64,000 bases of DNA, taken from the NCBI GenBank assembly GCA_035041965.1, contig JAPYMA010001288.1, positions 248,001 to 312,000 on the forward strand, written 5' to 3'. The position numbers were made by a program, and so were the translations under genes. The notes beneath the pieces were generated by a model, which made no database searches, was not told the DNA's origin, and saw nothing but the letters and a program-made list of their open reading frames with translations. Source of the stretch: Anisakis pegreffii. Taxonomy: Eukaryota; Nematoda; Chromadorea; Rhabditida; Anisakidae. Shown here in pieces: positions 12,093 to 25,714 of this stretch; position 1 is the stretch's first letter, and every line of letters starts with the position of its first letter.

Positions 12093-15000
12093 TTAGCCCC
12101 GTGGTTGATCATATCGAAGCCCAGCAGTTTTGTATGCGAGTTCTTCGGTTTTAAATGTCTCCAAGCTTGCTTCACCGTTGTGCGCATTGTCCTAAAAACA
12201 GTTCTTTTAAATGTGAAATGTTTGCATCAACGCTGAAACATCAAGAAAGCAGTGGTTGTTCACAACGGTGGTCATCACGTAATTTCATTTGCTAATCACC
12301 TTGCATGCCACTCCAATTGCAGTTCCGTCCACTTGTTGATTCCATATTGTGTATGTGCCTGGGTAAAGAAAGAGTGTATCATAACCCTTGTAAACGAACA
12401 CGCATCCGACGGTTTTCACAACGGCTCGGTTGTTCTCAAGAACACACGTTTGTTCCACTTTGGCCCGTTTTGTCGTTTGATACCTGCATATGAAACGTTT
12501 GTTAAATTCATTTGATATCTAGACGAATGAATAATCCAGGAGCGGAGAACTTATCAGCATCTAGATCTATTACGTAAGAATTGTCTCGATAGAACGGCGT
12601 CTCAACAAAGGCTTAATGATATCGCTTTATGATTGAATAATTGTTGAAGATTCACGATGCATATCCATCGTGTCGTTCTGCAATGCTCTCATTTCACCTC
12701 GCTTGATATTTTCTTTGCTTGCTAGTATAGCATAAGAAGAGATATTCGATGCGCATATTTATCACTTGCGAACTGTAGCGCTTGCCTATCATAAACTGCA
12801 GTACATTAGTAATACAGATCGCTGAATGTATGAGTTTTCATTTTTGATCGGTGACAATACATACCATCGACATCCGACAATCCTTTCAACGGTATCACCA
12901 TTTTCATCATGTACAACACATGCAACTGGCTTGTGGCCGAACTTGTCCGGTCGCACTTCACATTGAAATACTGTGTTGTCTTTGCGGTAGCGATCTCCGT
13001 CGTAAAGCCGCTTATCCTTGAACTGACATCCGACGCATATCTTTTGGCACCGACCTCCATTGAGTTTGCAATAATAAACGTAATCACCATCCTTAAAATA
13101 GAAGAATGGCCAGTTCAAATCTAGATCGGTGAACCTAGAAAGTTTGTACGACGGTATTCAAATTGCACCTAGTCAACCAGTTGGTACGTTTTGAGTATTT
13201 TATTCCGCGAGCGAATGTGCTCATCAGTGGATATACACGAAGATTTCTTCTACCTACCACATCGATTAGTAAAAAAGTTAATAGATTCCAAAGTCTGAGA
13301 GTTTGATACCATCAATCTGATTGAGTGGGTCAGACTAGCTACAGAATGTCAGTTTTCACTTCCATCAGCAGAATAATCGAGGAAAAAATAGTAATGAGAT
13401 CCTCCTAACGCATGTGTAAAACTGAAGGAAATCCTCTATGAAAGATCTATTATAAAAAACAAAGAATGCTCTTTGAAGAATGCTTTCAAAATATTCATTG
13501 TGATTATTCAACAGGCAAGATCCATCTAAAACAACAAAGTCATAAATGTTTTACTAAATACTTAATTCACTGATAAGTGAAAATAACGTGATACTTTACA
13601 GTGATTTCGCTGTAGAGTGCAGTTACGAAATTCGAAAAAAACGAATAAGTCAAAAAATCACCACCTCAATCATTTTCAAATAGTATGCTCATTGAGAAGT
13701 GTAGAAAATAGTTATAAATGACTGCAGTACATCTAGTGCCCTGCTGTGCACAAAATTCGATCAATCAATTTTTTCAAGATTTTCAACAATTCATATGTTG
13801 TTTACCGTTTCTACGGCACCGTTCCAGCCCTTGTACACTGGAGCTGTTTTTATGCAATTACTTTGCAGTCGCTCAACTAGAGTAACAATCCTCTGCATGC
13901 ATTTTGTGCAATGCTACACGTATTTCGATGTTTCTAGGGATAAACTGGAACTGTTATAATATCACAATAAAACGGTTACTCGCATTTCAACGACCTCATT
14001 CTTTTTTCTCCATGCAAGAGGTAATCTTGGCACTACTGATCCATAACTTAGATAGGGCCGTCAGTGTCACTGAATCATGGCGAAACTTTCCAGTCTACGT
14101 AAGTAAGTATGGTCATATCACCGCAGGATGAAAATATATTCTGTTTGCGATTGCGCCTTCGAAAACCTGTCTACATTTATGATTGGTATCTCGCCAGTGT
14201 CGATGTGACAAGAATTGACTCCTGTTTTTGGCAAATTAAATAGATGTGCATTATTTATTTAGAAACATGAGCACTTTAAACGATGATGGTCGATTGCATT
14301 AAGCTACATTAGCACATTAGGTAGCATCCACGGACGGAATTCTCTAGTACGGATTGTTGATCGAATTTTCAGAGCTTATCATGTGGATAGGACTGCGCAC
14401 ATGCAATATTAAACTGAAGCGTTAAATTCTTTCCAAGAAGATTGATTTTAATTCCAAGAGCATCAATATGAGCACCATCATTCCAAATGGAGTTCGTGAA
14501 ATTGCAGCCTCTGAATTATGATGATGTTCATTTCAGTGGACTAGTCATTCGATAATTCTGATCAATCCCCCTTAAGTGAGGATAGCTGTCTTATATTAGA
14601 TATATCACGGGTGTTAACGCTGGTCAGTCACTGTACACAATAGCAACATCACGCACTTCACTGTTGAATTTTATGGATAATGAAAAACCAGTGAAACTAT
14701 TGGAGTTATTCTTCATTAAAAATGGAATTAGTTCGTTTCGGATCAAATCCTTTTATTGGGCCATAAATTATCCTCTCTGAGACAATTCTCAATGGAATCT
14801 ACAAGCTTTTTATTTTTCGGCATTATTTAGCAACTTGATTATGCATTGACAATCGTCGAGATTGATGAATCGTAATGGAGAACCTGTTAATTTACGTTTT
14901 AAAATGACCCTTTTAAAATTTTGGATTTAATAACGAAAATGCTTTCAACTGGTGATTGCTCTATATAATAAACGAAAAAATATGGAGTTGTGAGAATGGA

Positions 15001-18000
15001 TAACTAATGAGAAATGGACAGATGATTCATTTGATAATACAAAAGTGGTTGAATTCCACGAGGATAGAAGAGTTTTTTGATGTACGTGGAAGGGACTGAA
15101 TATTAGAGAGAATTCCGCGTAGAATTAATTTTGTTGTTTATTGCTGTTTGAGTGGAAGTGACGGCTATCAATGTTATGTTGAGTAGCTAATTTCATCTTT
15201 TTCATTGGCTAATTATTGTGGTGATTCTCGTTGCATAATGACATGAGTTTGAGAATCTCAATAAAAAACGGATTAATAGGGGACTAATCATCTGCGATCA
15301 TCATAGTGCTGCCAATGAACAAAATCAGATGTTGATCTCAAAACAAATCAATGGAGACAAAGATCAATACATATATCCCACTGTTCCAAATGCGCTTGTC
15401 ACCAGAAATTTTGGACTTAAATTGCAATAATCTCAGAATTTAAACAAGTCTCCATAGTGCAACCACTCTGTAGAATGGATCTGAGCAATTAGAAGAGAAA
15501 AGATCCACTTCAATGGAACTGATGTGCGTCAAATAAGAATATAGTACACTGAGCAATTGCTTCTAAAGAGTATCACTACGAGTAAAATTTGTTTGAACTA
15601 ACAGTGAAGGTTGCATTGTGATGCTATGTTGCATGAAAAAGAAACGATGTTATAATGCTTACAGGCCACTGCTGTCCAACTTTGTAATGCACACCATCGT
15701 GAATACATCCAACTGAACACATTTGCACGGTGCCATTATACTTCTTCTGACATTGATATCTGCAATTCACATGGATGGTTCGTGACAACAACAATGTCTT
15801 CCTTTTTTATAGAGATACCGAAACGTTTTCATATTTAGACAGCGGAATAAGATCACTCGAGCAAACATCAAATTCGAACGATGATTGTTGTGAAAATCTG
15901 AAGGCATAAATTAAAGAAGAGTTACCTAGTAATCTTTGTTAACATTTCATTTAGAATGGACTTACGTGTATTCACCGAAGTCGTAATTCTCATCAAGATG
16001 AATGCGTGTTTTTTTGTCGTGTGAAATGCATCCACCAATATCCACCCTCAAGTATGGACCATCTTGCTTACAAACGAACCAATACATATGCTGCAATTAC
16101 CATGTGATAATTATAAATATCTTCATGCCATTGAGGAGTGAGTTGAAAAAGACTGATAGATGATTTTGGAAGATTCGTACGACTGTGACGTGCTGAATAT
16201 GAACTGTGATGTTTCGCTATGTTGTGATAAGTCTAATTGCCTTCTGTGACGCGTTGACACAATCTTGTCCAGCATTAAGAACTAATACACAGCACAATTC
16301 GTAGAAATTTTGTTCGCCTGAGGCAACAAAATGAGCGACACAGGATTAATTGCTGAGTGACTTTGTGTGTGAGATGTATGCCATATTTTTCACAAACTTG
16401 GAATGGCATGTCTTATGGCAAGCGTCAAAACAAATCTTCGAAAGATGCGATTGATCCTGTTAACAAACCGTATCTGTGGGAACTCATTTTCATTAGGCGA
16501 TTCATACGATGATAACAAAAATCCATAGAATTTCTTCCAAGATCAGGTTGTTATACAACGTTTCCCTATGTGATTTTCAATGACTTTACAACAGCGTCGT
16601 ACTTAACGAAATCAGCAGGTTTTCAATGCGCACAATGGTGAAACATCCGGTTTTTGAATGAGCACACGGTTGCTCGCGTACACCGAAAAATACTTACTTA
16701 TAGGTTGATCCGAAACTGCTCAATTTTGAATTGACAAGCTATTTGCGATTATGATCTTATAACGTACGCTCATCTCGAAAATCAATTCTTCCGTCATTCG
16801 AACTAGATATGGCCTTGTATACGTGTGTATTTCAAGACAATCGTGGAAAGTATTTTAATGATTTCGGTGGTACGTTGAGAATGTTTCCGCTTGTTCATTT
16901 GAATAACATGTTATTCTGCTTTCTAAGCTTGAAGAAACTGTCACGAAATACTCATATGATAACGCTCTATCGGGAAACAGCTTTGCATTGACGACTATAT
17001 GGGATTTAGTTTTCCAAAAAAATACCTGATCATCCTCCCAAGATTCGCCAACCACATAACGTCTGTTGCTTCTGTCAGCTATGCAAGCAGTAAATTTGAA
17101 TTTAAGATAGCCGTCCTCTCCAAGAACACACTGCATTTCGTATTCATTGTGTACAAATGTGTCGCCAACACCGATGCGCTTATCATCTAGAGTGAAGCAT
17201 CCGCGAGGTTTCAGCTCACCATTCGAGCATACATACCAATATCGACCTGAATAACAATTGGCTGCTGCATTATTGGAGTGGACGTAATACTAAACAGTGC
17301 AATACACACTCTCATTCAACGTTTGGCAAAACAATTTCTGATCACCAATTTGCATCTAATGCTGCTGGCAAATTGTCACTTGCAGAACCTATTCTCATGA
17401 AAAGTTCGGTAATATATTGGCACTTCAGTTCCGATAAATAGTTTGCTAAAGCTTCAGAGGCTGACGCATTACCTGCGTAACTCACCATGACAGTCAATCA
17501 TTTAAGATTCATATAATTGTGTATTTAGCAATCGAAAATGAACTGTGATCTAGCATGACTAAGTCTCGTGGCACTCAGTAGCTCAATGTCACGATCTTCG
17601 AGCAAATTCCTAGTTTCCTTCTTTCAAACACTGAAACTGCTTTCAGCTGTGAGCAAATGGGAACCGACCACATTTCAATTATATAACCACGTTGCCTTCA
17701 CAGTTTTTCATAGTTGTATTGGACAGAAGGGAAACGAACATTCTGAGCAATCGTAAAGGTCAAGCTATCCTAGAAAAGAGAAGCTGTTTTTAGAACGTTG
17801 CCCTACCAATTTCTTCCGAAAAGTAGTCCTCTGGACCGTTATGAGTGTGATAACGCCTAGAGTCTTAGTTCAAAATTTCATGTGCTTGGAAGAATGGATT
17901 TAGAGAATAGAATCAATTGACTGTAATGAACTGATGATCCAGTTCAGCAAAATCTGAAGTGAACTAGAACATATTTCTGTCACGGCTAAAACAAACTATT

Positions 18001-21000
18001 CATGTTCATATGCGATGGATTCCGCGTCCTCTGATAAGCATTTTTAACTTCAGTGATCTATCCAAAAATGTTGCTCACCGATTTCATCTCAAAAGCCGAA
18101 AATTTTCATCTTGAGAATCCACCAGGAGACCAATGCATTTCTGAGAAACAGCGAACTTTAATCAAGATATATTTTTTCGTAGGAATGAAATTACTAAAGG
18201 AAATTACTTGGAAAGAGTCTCGTGCGAATGTACCAATCGTACCTATGAGCAGGCATATCGCGGCAGTAACGGTGGAACAATTTTGGTGCGAAAAGAATGG
18301 CATTAAAATCCATTCGCGATCAAAGTATCCTTTTGATCAATTAGATGGGGCCAGTGGACAATGGATGCAACCAATTGAAAATACAGAGGAAGATGAGCGT
18401 TTTGAAAAGACCACAAGGTCATTTGTGATGAATATAATTCAGTGAGTGTGGTTTCTGGTCTGGTTGATGGAAGATGAAATAAACTATTATCACAACCATG
18501 AAAGGCTACTTTGACACTATGAACGATTGTTTTGATCATTAGGAGAGCATCAAAATGTGAAATGCTTGCTGCCTGTTTTTCACTTACTGGCAAATGAATC
18601 AGTTGTGAACTCGGAATTAAGGCGAAACTTTTTAACCTTCCATTTTGAACGGTGGAATCCTCGAGGTTTGAGTTTCTAATCAAAACTTTCAGTATCCCAT
18701 TAAGTTTTTGCATGCAACTTTATTATCCAAGCTTTGAAAGCTAGCAATCACATACCAATGAGATGAGTTTTTTTCATTCAACGATTGTGATCGGTTCTGC
18801 TTGGCTAAACGATTGTAGTGGAGGTGATAATTTGGAACGTAGTGGTTGCAAAAGTATTGGCCAAAAACAGTGAACGATGCTAACAAGAGGCGAACAAATG
18901 TTTTATACCAGGTCGGCCAACTACTACATGATGGCAACAAATTTTCTGACATGTCAGTATGGAACCAATGAACAAAAAACTCTTCTTCTAAAATCAACTC
19001 AAGGCATTTTCGGTGATCATTTCTTGATGCGTGCGCTTACTCTGAGCGGCCTTTGACAATCATGATAGATAGACTGTGCCCATTCAAGCAATTTTTCACT
19101 CTAACTGATTCACTGACGGTGACCATTCAAGGTGCTGAACAAAGAAATGATGTTTGTGATAATTGCTCTTATCTTATCGTATCACACTTCCGTAGGTTCT
19201 CATGGACAATTGTTTTCTGTTGTAAACCCTTCGTCAGTTCCAACAATTATCTCCATTTACAAAGAGGCACGCATACACTGACTTTAATGTTTGGCAGTAT
19301 AGACGATCACTACAACGATAAACAAAGATTATTTTGCACTCACTTTTTACCAATGCTTCATTATAACTTGAATACCATGGGCTGCTTCGTCAATCGCTCT
19401 GAAGCAGCGTTCTCAACGTAGGCAATAAAGACTGCTCACTATTGGGTGAAAAAGATATGCAGAGGAGGGAATTTTGGCTGAACAAAATGAACTCCTGAAG
19501 TTATCGTAATCTTATTTTCGCTATTTTGAAAGAGGCTATTGAATGCTGCTACATTTGGGAGTAGAATAAATCAATTTAGCCGCGATCTGAGCTTAGATGG
19601 ATAAATCGCCGAAACAGCTCAAGAACCACTAATTTTGGCGATTGGCAAAGTTTTCTAGAGACGGGACTTCTTCGTTTGTTGGCTGCGGTACGCTTGAACT
19701 GCCGATTCATATGGACTCACTCAATTACAGTTAGTGAAGTTACTGTTCGTTGTTGTCAGATAACTGATTCAGGAAAATCATAGTGCACCGCTCATTCGGC
19801 TGTTTGGAATGGTAACTCAAGAATGCCGTTGAATTTTTATGCTTTCGATCGGTGCAAGTGTAATTTTTCAGGCTTCTTTCAAGCCTCCGTTAGTAGAAAT
19901 GAACAAGCGAAACTGTACGGGGGCTCATAAAGAGTGCCCGTCATACCCCAACATCAGCTTAATCAAGGGTCGGGGTAAATTTCATGAAATCGGATGATTT
20001 TTTCTGAGTTATCGCCAACTTTGCGAGACCAACGTTGCTGTAGATTTAGGAACATGAACCCTGTGTTGCTGTTGATAGAAGAAAGTCAGTATATGGTTCT
20101 TGCCGAGCACAACTGAGACATTCAGATAGTCCTGCGACCTCTCGATTCTCCTCATTTAGTAAATAACGAAATGTTGTGAACCATGTTCCTTACAAGGGAA
20201 GGTCACGAACTTACCCCCACGTTTCGGGATGAAATATATATCATGTTGTAGATCTCGTCGAGCTAATCACGAATGTGCAAAGCATTTTTGCGAAACACAA
20301 AGGGGGAGCGAGATATGAGGGGGGAAAGATTTTCACTGTATTGGAGTACCGTTTTGAATTTTGTTCAGGCAGGAGCGGCCTGGCGTAGTGGGTAGTGCAC
20401 TAGCACTAAGTCTAGATGCCCGGTGGTTCTGTCCCGCTCTCTGCCGAAAATTTTTTTCTCATACATTTATAGCATGTTCACACAACCATGATACTTTGCT
20501 TCACTCCCCACAACTTCTATCTTTCTTTGTGGGGATATTTTTACGGTTTTTTAAACATTTGTATTTGTGATCGTTTATCTTTTGTAAAATGTTCTTATTG
20601 CAAATTCTATCTATGTTTCAATCATTTTGTTGTAGACAGACATGCACATTACGACGATATGTAAAAAAACCAAAAATAACAAAATTTAAAAAAAACAAAA
20701 ATAAGTAAAACAAGAATATACCCACAACTTGAAAAAGCTGTGGGGAGTGAAACAAAGTATCATGGTTGTGTGAACATGCTATAAATGTATGAGAAAAAAA
20801 ATTTTCGGCAGAGAGCGGGACAGAACCACCGGGCATCTAGACTTAGTGCTAGTGCACTACCCACTACGCCAGGCCGCTCCTGACTGAACAAAATTCAAAA
20901 CGGTACTCCAATACAGTGAAAATTTTTCCCCCCTCATATCTCGCTCCCCCTTTGTGTTTCGCAAAAATGCTTTGCACATTCGTGATCAGCTCGACGAGAT

Positions 21001-21922
21001 CTACAACATGATATATATTTCATCCCGAAACGTGGGGGTAAGTTCGTGACCTTCCCTTGTTAGCACTAAAGAGCCATAGTGGGAGCATGCGTAACCACTG
21101 GGAGAAGGATAGGGAAGCGTAGAGTGAGAAAGTGGTGCATGTGTTTGTATAGCGAGGAAACAAAAGTACACTTATATTCTTTGCAAGCATTTTCAGCCTG
21201 AAAAAAGATTGCATCTAAAGATGACAGAACGGGAATACTTGTTTGAGAGAAGACGAGGCTTATTAATTAATTTATCGAAACTGGTCATGGGTTCGATGTT
21301 ATATTTGAAAGCGTTATTTGAGCAACTTTTCTTCATGTTCTTACGAAATCTCGTGATGTCAAAGCATGATCCAGTGTCAAGTCAAATATTGAACAGACCA
21401 AGATAGAGCGTGAAGGCGCATCGTATCCAGTGAACAGCGTTAAAGATAGTTGATTATTCGTTTGCCAAACCGTTGCTAGCTCAAAACAATCTCCCAAAGT
21501 CAAGGGAGGTGAACCGCGGAATTCGAAATATTTTAATCTATTCAAGCCGTTTGAGTCCAATTTATAAGCGATTGCGCAGTGGTATTGATCTCAACGAGCA
21601 AAAGTCAGCTCAGCAATATAAATAAGTCCGTCATCACTGCACCGATTACTTCCACAAAATGGAACGAGTCCGAATTATCATGAGATGCGTATTATCACTG
21701 AAGACAAAGTATCAAATGAATCTTTGCTTTTTCAGAGCAAAATTGAAGATTTTTAGAGATCAATAGATTACCTCGATCAATTCTTTCACCTTCCGCCCAC
21801 CACTGAGCTGCTTTGCCGTTACCAGATGACCAGCACCTTCTCCTACTTTGTTGGTTAGAATTGAGGCAATGCGAGGCAGTAAATAGCACTCCCATCGAGA
21901 ACAATAAAAATAATGTCGTCAT
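12093..21922 (-). CDS. Secreted MIG-18-like protein with fibronectin type-I-like Cys-rich repeats
   Basis: Seven exons: 21772-21922, 17026-17246, 15966-16090, 15663-15759, 12865-13091, 12300-12483 and 12093-12191. All phases match and the total is 367 residues, ending in TAA. Residues 1-19 are a typical signal peptide (LFLLFSMGVLFTASHC), so the product is secreted. The rest repeats a pattern of an aromatic-rich strand, Cys, a dozen residues, Gly-Cys, a strand and Cys, as in YWYVC..GELKPRGC (57, 67), YWFVC..GGC (131, 145), YQC..CSVGC (169, 180, 184) and YVYYC..CVGC (206-220). The two-Cys spacing and preceding GExW/GDRYR motifs match the nematode family named after C. elegans MIG-18, a gonad-sheath-secreted factor acting with the MIG-17 protease in cell migration. 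One N-glycosylation site (NGT) is at 174. The last 32 residues are hydrophilic and lack Cys. Intron 1 is 4.5 kb and contains the foldback element. Domain naming is from memory of the family. Confidence 0.82.
20372..20441 (+). repeat. tRNA-like (SINE-type) core in the left arm
   Basis: GAGCGG at the 5' side pairs with CCGCTC at the 3' side like an acceptor stem. TGGCGTAGTGGG (20381-20392) fits a Pol III A box and GGTTCTGTCCC (20425-20435) resembles a B box (GGTTCGANTCC) with two changes. Length and box spacing fit a tRNA. No clean cloverleaf anticodon arm could be assigned, so I regard it as tRNA-derived rather than a working tRNA gene. Confidence 0.5.
20811..20881 (-). repeat. tRNA-like (SINE-type) core in the right arm
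   Basis: Reverse-complement copy of the tRNA-like segment at 20372-20441, with the same A- and B-box words, as expected from the inverted arms. Confidence 0.5.
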
Positions 21923-24900
21923 TATTGAAGCAGATTAATCTTGAGTCCTCGAATTGCGAAATCAGTTTATAGTACAGCTACAGTTGACTAGATCAACCAA
22001 TAGGATAAAACTTTGCACGTATAAAAAATAGATTGATGTCGCTTTGAAGGATATCTGATGAATTAATACAGATTTTCCATATGACTCCAGTGAAATGAAT
22101 GCATACAAGCACAAAATGTTTAAAGACGTTACTGAACGACTACAACCCGATTAACACGTTGTGAAGTGAATGTCTGTAGTAGACGTCCGAGATATTTATA
22201 CTGTTGGAGAAATGATCACTCAGACGAGAACGGGGCGGTCCGAACAGGAATGATATCTGAATGAAGAGAACTTACTCTGTTCTTGTCAACTTGTCACACA
22301 TTGCTACTCAACAATTTTGGGGCTTTTTCGAATATTCTAATCAGCAATAATCTTTTAATGAGCACTGCCGCACAAGGGCATTGCACTTAGTTTCAATCAT
22401 TCAAATTTCATCATTTTTTCTGTCACCATCTTTGTATTGCTGTCACCACCGACTTCCGATATTACAGTTTTTTGAGCGACTGTATCGCTCGCGGAGAATT
22501 CGAAGCACAATAGTCATACCGATGCACCTATCGAGAACGAAGCAACAAACTGATCCATAAGAACTGTATCAACAAATGCTACTGTGAATTGGACTGAGGA
22601 AAATCAATGATTTATAGTGTTCAGGTCTCGTTGATTACCAGCACTGACCGTTCATGTGATAACTCTTGGGAAAACATTAGCGTTCATTCCTGGAAGAGAT
22701 TTCAAAATGAGTGAACGCCGAATGCTATGATGTCAACTGAACATACAAGTCAATAATGATTGTGAAAATTTTAACGAAATGTTTGCGAAACCGTAAGAAT
22801 CACGTCATCACCAAGTGCAGTAATGAGAATGAGAATTGTGCATTGCACGTAAATGTGACACTGCTGCTTGCAAGCTAGCAGCATAACTGAAACATCTGAT
22901 TGCACGATCGTGAAAAAAACTGCCATGATCACTATAGCCGACAAGGAGTAGCACTTCACTTTGTGGACTGAACTTTTGACATTCGTTGAATGGAAAGATA
23001 AGAGGATTTGAAATGAAGATCAATGAGCGATCGTATTATTTTAAAAAATTTTGTCAACTGGAACAATTGCAAAATCAAGACTTCCCCTTATCTCTTCAAT
23101 ATCTGTCGTAATCAGCATTGAAGAAAATTTTGTGAATTAATTACGAGCAATATCTCATACATATTAGTGCATTCCTCCTTAAGCTCAGCGACAACAAGCT
23201 AGCAGGTCATTTCCGGCACGCATCTGATCTATCAATCACAAAATTTGAGATGTTTAAGGGAGCGATAACTTGTTATGATCGCAATTAACAAATATAATTG
23301 ATCAGTCAGTCGGCATGTTTTACACACTACAAAAACGTTCATTATCTCTCGTTAATTCAATTAAAGAACGGACGATTTGATTCACTTTCATTCCGAGTGC
23401 GCTTCATTATTTCTTTTTTCATTCTGCTAGTGTGCAATTTTACTCTTCCGGCTATACACTTTTTATGCTTTGGATATGGAAATCATAATCTGCTGAGTTC
23501 AATTCTTTTGTACTTCCCCCATTTTCATCATTTCAAACACCGAAAAAAATGAGGATATTTTGTGAACAAATGAAGGATACATTGTAAATTCGCTGACTTT
23601 AGTATAATGAATTTCAAAATACAACAAAGGTTATTCCTCCAGTTTCTTGCATATAAAAAAGTCAGATTGCGAAAAAAAATCCCATAATAAACACATTAGT
23701 GTCATTGAATGCAGAGATTTTTTCAAACGTTTATTGGTATCGTACAAGATACAAGAGACTTTTTAGGATGGTTTGGCGGTATGGTAATTCTGATGAAAAA
23801 ATCCCTTTCAAAGAAGGCAATTAAACGAATAATTATCATTGATTTCCTTTCATGCAACAAGCATTTTTATACCATGCAGAAAATCAATGAACAATGACCA
23901 AACATGATTCTGACTGTGTGCAACCATGCTAAAAACACCGAGCATTGCAAACAGCCATCTTTTCATTTTTGAAAAATGCTACGAACATTTTTCACTTCAT
24001 CTTACAATTAGCAATATGAGGAAACTGGAAGCTGTCTTTGTAAGTGTCGTTGAATTGTAAACAAATCTAACTGGAATTATTCATCAAAATTGCAATTGGC
24101 GACATCTATTGACAATCGCGGAAAATGTTACTTCTTTGACGAAATGAAGACGAATGATGATGGTGATCTGTTCACACTGCAATTAAACACTGTGATACCC
24201 AGAAGATGGAACGGCTTATTTCAGTGGAGTCACAGTCTGATCCTCTTAGAAAGTGCTCAGCTTATGAACAAAATCGATTTCAATTGAAATGATCTTTATA
24301 TTAAGTACAACTGAGTGTTTTCCCCATAGCATTCTCACACAAACTGACGGCACGAAGTGACAAATGAATATATACTCTCCTCCTCAAGCATCGAAAGATG
24401 ACCGTGTAGTCCAACTTGAAATTGTATTGTACTTCTGATTCTCTATTCTTGCTGTTAATCTTTGATTGCTTTCATTTATAAGCCGTTCAGGTAGCCAACC
24501 ATAAACCGCTTATGGCATATCTAAAAATTTCACTGTGAAAGCAATGTGGTAAGTTTGCAAGATTAGCGAATTCTCTCGAAGCATGGATAACATCAATTAC
24601 TTCTCACTTTGAAACAGAACAAAACGCTTTGATCGGCGAACAAAATACTATCAATTGGCCTTTGATAAAAAGCTGATTGAAAAAGAATTAGTTTCTCAGT
24701 TCTCGTCAGCCATATCTAGAGAGACTGAATAACAAGTTGAAGGCATCGTCATAAACGTCTTTACCTACCGCAAAGGGCAGTGAAATTTCTTCGTCAAGTA
24801 GGTTTTAACTAACTTGAAATTGCAAAAAGATTATTTATTACAGTCATAACTTATCCGTCGGTATATTTCAATTAACTGAATAAGTGAATTCCTTGGACGA

Positions 24901-25690
24901 CATAAGCGAAGAGTATTATATTGAGAACATCTTTCTCAAGTTCATGTACGCATTCTAGAAAAATTCTTGCAGGATTCGGCTATGGTAATAACGAGGAAAA
25001 TTTGAAATGTTCACAGACTGTGAAATGGTCTAAAGTGATAAAATAACCATCTTTGTAGTATCGAGAGCAGACTTTGAATTTTGCTTACTAGCAGTTCAAC
25101 TAAATCAACTTTTGCTACGCCCAGGCTATGCATCGGCTGAGAATTTTCATCTACCTGAAGGAATTTGTAGTAAATATTGAAGGGTTTCTTAAGCAACTGT
25201 CATATTAAATACGTAACATTTTACAATGTATTTTTGTCCACATTTGCGTGACATTTCGAAGAATGTTTCTTTCTGCGAAGCGCAGTATGATGCCCATTGT
25301 GGAAAAATTGTCAAGCGAAAGAACCTCCAGAAAGATGAAAAAAACAATTTTTTAGAGGCAAAATAAACATTTTGCAGCCTCGAATGCGGTGTCTTTCATT
25401 TTTGCTGGTTCTTTCACGACATTGAATTCTACGCTAAATTTAATAAAAAGCGCTGCAATATCTCACTATCCGTTTGATTCTCGTGTAACTACCGAGCTGT
25501 CTCAATCAAGTTAAATCGTCAACGCATAGTGGATTGTGTGAGAGGAGACCAATAGGAGAATGAATTCACCCTCTCTTGCAACCTTTACGAGAACTATTAC
25601 TGACAAACGTATGCAAAAAAGTTCTTGTAATTGTTTTGCTACAGCTAATTTACTAGGAAGAAATAGGTATTCGAAAATTCTTTTATCCCT

Positions 25691-25714
25691 TCTCTCTCTC
25701 TCTCCCCCTCCCCC
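25691..25714. repeat. CT microsatellite running into a C tract
   Basis: A (TC)n run of about six units is followed by CCCCCTCCCCC. Simple-sequence DNA. Confidence 0.85.

Larger units (their letters stand above)
20193..21059. mobile_element. Foldback (MITE-like) element with long inverted arms and TTA target duplication
   Basis: The arms 20193-20540 and 20715-21059 are near-perfect reverse complements, both starting CAAGGGAAGGTCACGAACTT at their outer ends. The element is flanked by TTA on both sides (20190-20192 and 21060-21062). A TTA/TWA duplication is the known preference of PIF/Harbinger transposases, so a non-autonomous element of that type is possible. The 174-bp centre is AT-rich and shows no transposase. 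Each arm carries a tRNA-like segment. Open frames inside the arms mirror each other and are not genes. It sits in intron 1 of the MIG-18-like gene, in a wider repetitive-looking stretch from about 19,900. Confidence 0.75.

Noticed and set aside
18208..18303. Signal-peptide-like minus-strand start as an alternative first exon of the MIG-18-like gene
   Set aside because: Its donor is in phase 0, but the acceptor at 17246 needs phase 1; the exon at 21772-21922 fits.
18053..18713. 130-codon plus frame (after a TTCAG acceptor) and 136-codon minus frame
   Set aside because: Both lie in intron 1 of the MIG-18-like gene, no partner exon or family could be found, and a pair of internal AG/GT words gives conflicting readings.
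20372..20441. Functional tRNA gene
   Set aside because: The B box deviates, no clear anticodon arm could be drawn, and the sequence is embedded in a repetitive foldback element.
20361..20836. Similar open frames on both strands in the foldback arms
   Set aside because: They are mirror images created by the inverted repeat and cross the tRNA-like core.
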